From Oscillospiraceae bacterium (GTDB taxonomy: Bacteria > Bacillota > Clostridia > Oscillospirales > Oscillospiraceae), in the NCBI GenBank assembly GCA_910575695.1, contig CAJTGJ010000030.1:1-45845 (forward strand): a stretch of 45,845 nucleotides of DNA, in the 5' to 3' direction. The translations under genes were made by a program, and so were the position numbers. This document shows positions 23,879 through 29,909 of this stretch, piece by piece; positions within the stretch are counted from its first letter, which is position 1; each line of letters starts with the position of its first letter. The notes beneath the pieces are model-generated. The model was given only the letters and a program-made list of their open reading frames with translations, searched no databases and was not told the origin of the DNA.

Positions 23879-23896
23879 TGATGTGTCTGGAAAAAC

Positions 23897-24109
23897 TTAC
23901 GCCCCGGCTTCCTCTCTCTGCCGCTTGTCGGCGTACTTGCGGAACACATCATAAAGCTGCTGTTCCAGTTCCCGGCGTTTTGCCGCTTCCTGCTCCGGCG
24001 TGAATATTGGGGAGAGATTTTCCAGCGTGATTTCTTTCCCTTGAAAAGTCACGATTTCGGTTTCCTTTTTGTATCTGATATTCGTTATAAAATCACCTTT
24101 CCTTTCCAT
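23897..24109 (-). CDS. Small conserved IME protein
   Basis: 70 residues: MERKGDFITNIRYKKETEIV, then FQGKEITLENLSPIFTPEQE and a charged helical end. I cannot assign a function. Its start overlaps the end of the MobV gene by 17 bases, so it is translated from the mobilization transcript. It sits between relaxase and recombinase; small proteins in this position could act as recombination directionality factors, but nothing in the sequence proves it. Confidence 0.6.
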   Translation of the reverse strand: MERKGDFITNIRYKKETEIVTFQGKEITLENLSPIFTPEQEAAKRRELEQQLYDVFRKYADKRQREEAGA

Positions 24110-25034
24110 AGTTCGGTTGCCGCTTCAACTCTGCCAGCACTTCCGGGGGAATACGGCCTACTAACCGCTGAATGTTGTGTAACTCGCTTTCCAGCTTTGC
24201 CCGTTCTATAACGCCTTTCATCTTGTCTTTTTCGCTGGCTTTAGCTCTCGCTTCCAATGTTTCATTTTCCGCCAAAAGGTCATTTATCGTGACCTTATAT
24301 TTCTTCAACTGGCCGGAAAAATTCTCCATCTGCGGGAACCACTTTTTCAGCAGAGCATGGGCTTCCGCTTTCTTTTTTCCGGCGTTCAGTGGGGTAATGC
24401 TGTCCAACACCGTTTCAATGGCTCTGGCCTGTTTGGAGAGGTTGACCGCCTGCTTGAAAAGCCGGGTTGGGATATGCTTCCGGCCCGTTTTGCTGGCGCT
24501 CTCCCCACGCTCCAGGTCGGGGTACTTCTCCACCATATAGGCGTGAAAATCATCCTGCCACTTTGTCAGATTGGCTCGGTTGCCTATGATTTCTTTGGCG
24601 CACAGGCGGTTGTCTTTCGTCAGCGGTACAAAGGTCAAGTGCAGGTGGGGCGTTTTCTCGTCCATGTGTACCACCGCTGATACGATATTCTCCCGGCCTA
24701 CCCGGTCAATGAGGAAGTCCGCTGCCCGCTGGAAGTAGGCCGCTATCTCCTTTGGGGACTTGCCCTTGAAAAACTCCGGGCTGGCGGTTATCAGCGTATC
24801 GACAAAGCGTGTGCTGTCTTTCCTCGTTCTGCACCCAGCCTGTTCAATACGGCTCTGAATGAAATGGTAGTAGCGGCCCTCTGGCTTGACGATATGGAAA
24901 TTGTACCTGCTCCGGCTGGTGTCAATGTCCGGGTTGCTGGCGTACTGCTCTTTTTTCCGTTCGTGGTGGGCTTCCAGCGGCCCCGCCGGGTGGCCCTTGT
25001 GCTTCTCAAAACGCAAAATTGCGTGTTGTGCCAT
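24093..25034 (-). CDS. MobV-family relaxase (Pre/Mob)
   Basis: 313 residues. MobV hallmarks: NPDIDTSRSRYNFHI near residues 34-48 and the metal-binding HMDEKTPHLH (His123, Asp125, Glu126, His130, His132). The C-terminal third is coiled coil (about 245-300). MobV enzymes nick oriT and attach to the 5' end; a matching pMV158-type oriT is present in this element, but 4.6 kb away near its right end (29599-29636). The upstream RBS is weak to moderate (GGGAAAGGAG before ATG 25034). Shorter than pMV158 MobM, with most of the C-terminal extension missing, which is common in Clostridia elements. Confidence 0.9.
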   Translation of the reverse strand: MAQHAILRFEKHKGHPAGPLEAHHERKKEQYASNPDIDTSRSRYNFHIVKPEGRYYHFIQSRIEQAGCRTRKDSTRFVDTLITASPEFFKGKSPKEIAAYFQRAADFLIDRVGRENIVSAVVHMDEKTPHLHLTFVPLTKDNRLCAKEIIGNRANLTKWQDDFHAYMVEKYPDLERGESASKTGRKHIPTRLFKQAVNLSKQARAIETVLDSITPLNAGKKKAEAHALLKKWFPQMENFSGQLKKYKVTINDLLAENETLEARAKASEKDKMKGVIERAKLESELHNIQRLVGRIPPEVLAELKRQPNYGKER

Positions 25035-25069
25035 TGAACTCCTTTCCCCATCCCGTTCCTATCCATTCC

Positions 25070-25098
25070 GGCGGGTTTTCCACAGGGAAAATCCCGCC
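25070..25098. repeat. Inverted repeat upstream of the MobV gene
   Basis: GGCGGGTTTTCC pairs with GGGAAAATCCCGCC (one extra A). It lies in the 5' leader of the relaxase gene and may control its expression; it does not resemble a MobV nick region. Confidence 0.5.
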
Positions 25099-25181
25099 CC
25101 AAATGGCTCGGATAGGATTGGAATGGAATCGATATAAATAGATGGTTTTAATCTCTGTATTTCTATATACTGTCCGGTTTC

Positions 25182-25221
25182 CGTACTTCAAAAGGGTTGA
25201 TTTTCGTACTTGTCAAGTACG
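25182..25221. repeat. CGTACTT repeats beside the RepA-like gene
   Basis: CGTACTT at 25182 and 25205 (23 bases apart, about two helical turns) and inverted as AAGTACG at 25215-25221. The regular spacing next to a replication-initiator gene suggests binding sites (iterons) or an operator. Confidence 0.4.
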
Positions 25222-25225
25222 GTTT

Positions 25226-25621
25226 TCAGCCCTCCGGCGTACCGCAGCCGGATTTCTTGAAGTCGGTGTTTGGAACCGCTTCATAGGATTTCGGGTAAAT
25301 GCGGTTGGGTTTTCCACACCCCTGCTTCCGTATCTCCACCAGCCCCGCATACTGCAACTCCCGTAGGGTATTCACCGCCTTTTGCCGCCCACAGTGGAGC
25401 AGGGTGACCACCTCGCAGATAGGGTAATACAGGTAAATCCGCCCGTACTCGTCCGCCCAGCCGTTCTTGCGGGATAATTCCGCCCGCCGCAGGATAAAGG
25501 CGTACAGCACCTTCGCTTCGTTGGACAGGGGCTTGAATGATGGGGCTTCAAAGAGGAAATTGGGGAGCCGGGTGAAGCTGATGGCTTTCTCCGGCTGGTG
25601 AATGTAAATCGTGTTTGTCAT
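25226..25621 (-). CDS. RepA_N-type replication initiator, short form
   Basis: 131 residues. It begins MTNTIYIHQPEKAISFTRLP, with PNFLFEAPSFKPLSNEAKVL and YAFILRRAELSRKNGW, the winged-helix N-terminal domain of RepA (RepA_N). The wing region follows (YPICEVVTLLHCGRQKAVNT) and then RKQGCGKPNRIYPKSYEA. The large C-terminal domain of plasmid RepA is absent, as in other short RepA-like proteins carried by integrated elements. It may support replication of the excised circle or act as a regulator. It lies directly upstream of the relaxase gene on the same strand. Confidence 0.75.
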   Translation of the reverse strand: MTNTIYIHQPEKAISFTRLPNFLFEAPSFKPLSNEAKVLYAFILRRAELSRKNGWADEYGRIYLYYPICEVVTLLHCGRQKAVNTLRELQYAGLVEIRKQGCGKPNRIYPKSYEAVPNTDFKKSGCGTPEG

Positions 25622-25643
25622 AGCGTGTTTTGTGGACGGTTAG

Positions 25644-25698
25644 AAGCCCAAAACCGGGGTGGGCGATAAAACATACCGCCCGCCCCGGTTTTGGGCTT
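25644..25698. repeat. 22-bp hairpin in the RepA leader
   Basis: Bases 25644-25665 pair with 25677-25698 over 22 positions with a single G-U, around an 11-base loop. It lies between the Cys-rich VLP gene and the repA-like start, in the transcribed leader on the minus strand. Confidence 0.75.
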
Positions 25699-25731
25699 GC
25701 GGAGCCTTGCAAATCAAGGCTTTTCCCCGCC

Positions 25732-26145
25732 TTAACTGTCCACAGCAGACCTCCTTTTCCGTTCACTTTCTGTTTTCTGCCGCCTGTGTACTCTGGCGGC
25801 GCAGTTCGGGCAGTATTTGCCCCGGTTGGATTTTGGCACATAGGGCTTTCCGCAGACCGAGCAGCGTTTCAAAGCACAGTCACGGTAAATCTCCGCTTCC
25901 AGCGTCCTATCCAGCGGCAAGACCGCCCAGCGGAACCACTTGCAGCAGACGGAGAATGTAATCATCTGCGGACAGGTGCAGGTGTCGCCATCGTCCAGCG
26001 CAAAGCAGTTTCCACCACCACAGTTGCAGCACTCCCGGCGGATCAGGCTGCTGGCCCGCTTCCTCTGCGCCGGGGTCATGCGGTAGGGGAAGCTGTCCGG
26101 CCTGTGTTCCAGCGGTGGCAAATGTTGATAGGGTCTTTCTTTCAT
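25732..26145 (-). CDS. Cysteine-rich VLP domain protein
   Basis: 137 residues. Signature: MTPAQRKRASSLIRRECCNC, GGGNCFALDDGDTC, CPQMITFSVCCKWFRWAVLP (the 'VLP' segment) and a C-terminal zinc knuckle CSVCGKPYVPKSNRGKYCPNC. Family members accompany mobilization and RepA genes in Clostridia IMEs. The many Cys residues imply metal-bound fingers and DNA binding, but no biochemical role is known to me. It is the first gene of the minus-strand IME operon, whose promoter lies at about 26346-26373. Confidence 0.8.
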   Translation of the reverse strand: MKERPYQHLPPLEHRPDSFPYRMTPAQRKRASSLIRRECCNCGGGNCFALDDGDTCTCPQMITFSVCCKWFRWAVLPLDRTLEAEIYRDCALKRCSVCGKPYVPKSNRGKYCPNCAARVHRRQKTESERKRRSAVDS

Positions 26146-26345
26146 GAACTCCCTCCGTTGTTCTTCTTGCTGCCGTTTTCCCCGAAAAGGCTTCCTGCCC
26201 CATTCCTGCGGCGTGTTCCGGCGTTGGTACGCTCACCCTCTCTGGTCACGGTGTCCAGAAGCGGGGTCACAGCACACTTCCCCAGCCGGGGTATTCCTTT
26301 TCAGACGGTCATTCGGTTTTCAAGGGGCCTGTCCATCGATGAACT
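26146..26345. other. Leader of the IME minus-strand operon
   Basis: About 200 bases without a convincing gene, between the promoter region and the Cys-rich VLP gene. It includes a small dyad (CCCCAGCCGGGG near 26281). Confidence 0.4.
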
Positions 26346-26452
26346 ATCCTAAGTCTACACGAAAAAAATGCAATCCCCGGAATTTTGCGAGAATTGCATT
26401 TTGATGAAGTTTACACTTTGGAAATTGCATTTTTGCAATCAATCTGTATAAT
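26346..26452. promoter_or_regulatory. Divergent promoter-operator region of the IME
   Basis: Plus strand: TTGCAT (26425-26430), 16-base spacer, TATAAT (26447-26452), driving the XRE gene. Minus strand: TTGCAT (26368-26373), 16-base spacer, TAGGAT (26346-26351), driving the VLP-repA-mob operon. The two -35 boxes are embedded in ATTGCA dyads: AAAATGCAAT/ATTGCATTTT (26365-26402) and ATTGCA-TTTT-TGCAAT (26424-26439). A single repressor, probably the adjacent XRE protein, could control both directions. Confidence 0.6.
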
Positions 26453-26479
26453 GGAAGTATGCGGAGGAGGTGCGTGTCT

Positions 26480-27283
26480 ATGGCTTTACCCGGAACACCC
26501 GGACAGCGGATTTCCGATTTATGCAACGGGAACCACATCACACAAAAGGAACTTGCGGAGAAGATAGGCGTTTCCGCTTCCCAGTTGAGCCGCATTGTCA
26601 GCGGCGAAACGAGAACGGTCAGCAGTGATATTCTCATAGGTGTGGCAAAGGAATTTAAGGTATCGACAGACTACATACTGGGCTTGTCTACCGTGAGCGT
26701 CCGTAAAAGCTACGATATTTCTGAATTAGGCTTGTCAGAGGGAGCCGTGAGGGGGCTTGTGACGGGTGCTGTTGATGTGCAAATCCTCAACCGCCTGTTG
26801 GAACACAGAAATTTTCCCAAGCTGATAGATTTGATACGGATTTATTTTCAGGACACGGCGGCAAAGGGCATAACAGCAAGAAACCAGCTTATCGAGATAG
26901 CAACGGCTTCCTTGTCTGACCTGATGAAAGAACACCCGGAACACCGGGCGGAAGCAAAGCAGGATTTACAGCTTTTGAACGCCCAGAAGATGGGGGAACA
27001 TGAAGCGGAGATTGAGAAAATCAAAAATGTGTTTCTTGCTATCCTCCGGGATATTAAGAAAGACATTGACAATGGAGAACAGCCGGGAGAGGCTGTGACC
27101 GCCGCTATGTTCCAAGCCATGCGGGACACTCTGGCGGAGCAGAAACAAAACCCGCTTTCCATTGACGATGTAACAGCGATGATAGCCGGACAGATCGGAC
27201 AGCTTGCACCGATGGACGAAGAAACTTCCGACCTGTTCCAGCAGTTGGCGAAAAAGATGATGGAACAGGCATTAGTTGATTAA
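26480..27283 (+). CDS. XRE-family regulator of the IME
   Basis: 267 residues from ATG 26480, chosen because GGAGGAGG ends nine bases upstream (an in-frame ATG at 26459 precedes that site). N-terminal HTH: ITQKELAEKIGVSASQLSRI and DYILGLSTVSVR. The C-terminal 190 residues are helical and charged and may form a dimerization or sensing domain. ATTGCA operators flank its promoter and the divergent mobilization operon, so it is the likely switch of the element. The next gene follows after 30 bases, so the cargo protein is co-transcribed with it. Confidence 0.85.
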   Translation: MALPGTPGQRISDLCNGNHITQKELAEKIGVSASQLSRIVSGETRTVSSDILIGVAKEFKVSTDYILGLSTVSVRKSYDISELGLSEGAVRGLVTGAVDVQILNRLLEHRNFPKLIDLIRIYFQDTAAKGITARNQLIEIATASLSDLMKEHPEHRAEAKQDLQLLNAQKMGEHEAEIEKIKNVFLAILRDIKKDIDNGEQPGEAVTAAMFQAMRDTLAEQKQNPLSIDDVTAMIAGQIGQLAPMDEETSDLFQQLAKKMMEQALVD

Positions 27284-27313
27284 ATTGTATATATAAGAGG
27301 AGATCAAAATTTT

Positions 27314-29194
27314 ATGACTGATATTATATTACAATCGGTTTTGAATCAGATAAAGCAATCACCTACCGAGTTGTCAAAGAAAAATATAGATAGCATCAAG
27401 AAACTATTTCCTATACCATGCGAATATCGACTTTTGTGGGCAAATGTAAAGTTCGGTGCTCGTATTAGTGGGGTGATAATTACAGATAAGGCAATAATAA
27501 TTAAAGCAGATCCTAAAACTGTAAAAGATTACAATAAGGCTTGCAAAGAGAAGAAGGAGAGACAAAACTCCATTTACTATTTAATTAAATGGGAATATTT
27601 TGATGCAGATGATTTTGAAGTACGCTTTCAGGATGGACAAACAATACTTTCTTATCATCAATCAATTGCTGTAGTTTCAGAAGGAAACTCTATTTCCTCT
27701 TTTTTCAAGTGTTACAAATCGGAAATTGAGAAAATTGCAAAAGCATCTGTAACTGTTTCGGCTAATGTTTTCTCAGACTTTGAGTCCGTCGTGCCTGCTA
27801 ATTTTGCAAAGGTAAATACTAAAACAGGTCATGGCGAAATGGCCGAAGAAGCATTGACTCTGCTAGATAAAATGGCTGGAAAAGACGCTGTTGTTGTGGG
27901 GAGAACCAACAAAAAAGATGGTGCGGATAGGTTGGTAGATGGAGTTCAAATTCAAACTAAATATGCTGATTCTGGACGAAAATGTATTAGTGATTGTTTT
28001 GATAAGACAACAGGCGCCTTTCGATATTTTAATCCCGATGGCACACCTATGCAGATAGAAGTTCCATCAGATAAATATTACGAAGCAATAAATACATTTA
28101 GAGCAAAAATTCTGGAAGGTAAAGTCCCCGGTGTTACAAATCCAGATGATGCATATAAGTATATACGAAAAGGAAAATTGACTTATCAGCAAGCGCTTAA
28201 TCTATGCAAACCTGGAACGATCGAATCGCTTACATATGATGCGGCAACAGGATTTGTCTGTTGCTCATTTGCATTGGGGATTTCTTTTTTAACGACTTAT
28301 GTTATATGCTTTACTCAAACAGGAAATAAAAAAGAATCATTAAATGCTGCACTTGTAGCAGGAATACAAGTCTTTGGCTTATCTTTCGTAGGACATATTT
28401 TAGCTTCGCAAATCGCTAGAACAACATTAACAAAACAGCTTATACCGCTTAGTACCTATTTGGTAAAATCTTTGGGATTTAAAGCAACACAAAATATTGT
28501 CAATGCGATTAGAGCCATGTCGGGAAAAGCAGCAATTTCAGGTGCTGCAGCGACCAAGCAACTTGCAAAAATATTAAGAAGTAATGCTATTACATCAATT
28601 ATAACTTTTGCTGTATTTTCTGTTCCAGATACATACAACATGTTCTCAAGGAAAATATCTGGTGCGCAATATACAAAGAATATGTTATCTCTTATTGGAA
28701 CGATGGCTAGCGCAGGTGGCGGGACTTTAGCAGCATCAATTGGAGCAGCTAAAATCGGCGCAGCAACAGGTACAACCATTCATCCCGGAATCGGTACTGC
28801 CATTGGCGTTGGCGGTGGTCTTATTGGTGGGGCAATCGGGGGAACAGCCGTAAAAGCATTAGGAGACAAAATTCGAGAGGATGATAGTATCATCCTTTCC
28901 AGAATGTTTAATGGCGTACTCTTAAATTTAATTTATGAATATATGTTGCAAGAGACAGAAATAGATGTCCTTATTGAAAAACTAAACTCAATAAAAACCA
29001 AAGAGTTTAAAAAGCTATTTAAAGATTTGATTTCCGCAAAATCACAAGATAAAACAATAGATAATTTCGTCCGGCATTATTTTGAAGAAATTATTCGTAG
29101 TAGGCCAGTAATTGCAGAGCCGAGTGCTGATGATCTTGTTGAATTACTCAAGCAATTTGATACGGATATAGACATAACAGCAAATACTCCTTGA
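27314..29194 (+). CDS. Membrane effector-like cargo protein (YeeR-like, nuclease-like motif plus glycine zipper)
   Basis: 626 residues. The N-terminal 150 residues include a strand-rich region (ISGVIITDKAIIIKADPK), possibly PH-like. A segment near 175-216 has GHGEMAEEALTLLDKMAGKD and then GADRLVDGVQIQTKY; the Asp...Gln-x-Lys pattern resembles a PD-(D/E)xK-type nuclease core, which is inference. From about 310 on come hydrophobic helices (FVCCSFALGISFLTTYVICF, GIQVFGLSFVGHILAS) and a glycine zipper (TAIGVGGGLIGGAIGGTAVK). It resembles YeeR-like inner-membrane proteins known to me from prophages. Low GC, unlike the IME backbone, marks it as recently gained cargo. AGGAG upstream; co-transcribed with the XRE gene. 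A defence or abortive-infection role is plausible but unproven. Confidence 0.6.
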   Translation: MTDIILQSVLNQIKQSPTELSKKNIDSIKKLFPIPCEYRLLWANVKFGARISGVIITDKAIIIKADPKTVKDYNKACKEKKERQNSIYYLIKWEYFDADDFEVRFQDGQTILSYHQSIAVVSEGNSISSFFKCYKSEIEKIAKASVTVSANVFSDFESVVPANFAKVNTKTGHGEMAEEALTLLDKMAGKDAVVVGRTNKKDGADRLVDGVQIQTKYADSGRKCISDCFDKTTGAFRYFNPDGTPMQIEVPSDKYYEAINTFRAKILEGKVPGVTNPDDAYKYIRKGKLTYQQALNLCKPGTIESLTYDAATGFVCCSFALGISFLTTYVICFTQTGNKKESLNAALVAGIQVFGLSFVGHILASQIARTTLTKQLIPLSTYLVKSLGFKATQNIVNAIRAMSGKAAISGAAATKQLAKILRSNAITSIITFAVFSVPDTYNMFSRKISGAQYTKNMLSLIGTMASAGGGTLAASIGAAKIGAATGTTIHPGIGTAIGVGGGLIGGAIGGTAVKALGDKIREDDSIILSRMFNGVLLNLIYEYMLQETEIDVLIEKLNSIKTKEFKKLFKDLISAKSQDKTIDNFVRHYFEEIIRSRPVIAEPSADDLVELLKQFDTDIDITANTP

Positions 29195-29598
29195 CTTTGG
29201 GGAAATCTTAGAGAATAGCAAAGCCAGACGAGCCAGTCAACGGTCAAGTTGAACGGCGCATTTTATGCGCCGCCGTTGACAGCCCCGCCCGCCTTTATTA
29301 AAGGGCAATCAAGGCGGGAAAGCCCTAAAATGGCTTCCCGCCCATTTCAATTTTGAGAAAAGAACGCCCCCTAAAAATAAATGAGTGTGGTCACACATAT
29401 AGTCACGGTGTCTAAAGGTTTGGGAGATTTTGTCCCATAGGCTGGGGACGGGGGCTTTCATATACGCCCTGTCTGCTGCTGAAACCAGTCCTTTGTTTCC
29501 GGCTTCCCAGCCCCAAACAAAGCCCTGTTTTCCTTCCGCTTCAAATGCCCTTGCCCTCTCCGGCGGCAACGGCATTTTCACGGCAACGCCGACAGAGC
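29195..29598. other. Non-coding right arm of the IME with hairpins
   Basis: GC-rich and without a gene I trust. Two strong structures: 29236-29280 (outer GTCAACGG/CCGTTGAC, inner CGGCGCAT/ATGCGCCG) and 29313-29342 (GGCGGGAAAGCC/GGCTTCCCGCC). The first could terminate the cargo transcript. An open minus-strand frame at 29309-29581 is probably chance. Confidence 0.5.
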
Positions 29599-29636
29599 GT
29601 ATAACACACTACACTTTGCTTCGCAAAGTCGTGTGC
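29599..29636 (-). other. oriT of MobV (pMV158) type
   Basis: On the minus strand a GCACACG flank, the stem ACTTTGC-GAA-GCAAAGT (29613-29629), then TAGTGTG/TTATAC. This is the pMV158-type nick region, with the cut expected after TAGTGTG, between 29605 and 29604 on the minus strand. It matches the MobV relaxase encoded at 24093-25034. GTGTG/CACAC flanks the stem as in the known oriT. Confidence 0.8.
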
Positions 29637-29668
29637 CAAATGGGGCGCTGCCCCCTTTGGATACCCCC

Positions 29669-29719
29669 ACAACAAACAGACGCTATGCCCCTTGCCAGGA
29701 GCATAGCGCCGTTTGTTGT
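29669..29719. terminator. Large hairpin near the right end of the IME
   Basis: Arms ACAACAAAC...CGCTATGC and GCATAGCG...GTTTGTTGT with a small bulge. It lies between oriT and the right attachment site and could block transcription across the element boundary. Confidence 0.55.
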
Positions 29720-29743
29720 CAGCAGCCCGTTTCACGGTCTGCA

Positions 29744-29764
29744 TGTAGTTCCTTGTAAACTGAC
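29744..29764 (-). repeat. Right attachment site / terminal inverted repeat of the IME
   Basis: TGTAGTTCCTTGTAAACTG followed by the AC core at 29763-29764. Read on the minus strand it repeats the left end (one mismatch in 18). Fusing the two ends gives a circle junction (attP) that is symmetric around GAC. Confidence 0.8.
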
Positions 29765-29841
29765 CTAATTTAGTGAATAAACTAATTGCCCAAATAAACA
29801 TGGAACGAGACGATCTGTTAGCTGATTACGAAAGGGATTGA
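29763..29841 (+). pseudogene. Displaced 3' end of the phosphorylase/EAD gene
   Basis: Reading on from the AC core, codons CCT at 29764 to TGA at 29839-29841 encode PNLVNKLIAQINMER then DDLLADYERD. This is what the last helix of the EAD should look like after ...YCQRRKV in the 5' part. It has no start codon of its own and is separated from the rest of its gene by 7.5 kb. Excision of the IME would restore a protein of about 648 residues. Confidence 0.75.
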
Positions 29842-29909
29842 AGAATGTAAAATTATAGAAGCATACAGATGATTATTTTTCAACAGATGCACAGAAAAGA
29901 GAGTTGTTT

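Larger units (their letters stand above)
22238..29764. mobile_element. 7.5-kb serine-recombinase mobilizable element (IME) inserted in the phosphorylase gene
   Basis: Its ends are inverted repeats: the 18 bases starting at 22240 match, with one difference, the reverse complement of the 18 bases ending at 29761. Both junctions contain the dinucleotide AC (22238-22239 and 29763-29764). Joining left and right flanks at AC restores an open reading frame. Content: serine recombinase, small ORF, MobV relaxase, RepA-like protein and Cys-rich VLP protein (minus strand), XRE regulator and membrane cargo gene (plus strand), oriT near the right end. Backbone GC is clearly higher than in the flanking island, while the cargo gene is AT-rich. 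It lacks a secretion system and would need a helper such as the surrounding ICE. Confidence 0.85.

Noticed and set aside
25070..25098. Inverted repeat upstream of MobV as the oriT
   Set aside because: Lacks the TAGTGTG/TTA nick sequence, which is present at 29599-29636.
29309..29581. Minus-strand open frame of 90 codons in the IME right arm
   Set aside because: No ribosome site, lies over hairpins and beside oriT, no family recognised; could be real but not supported.
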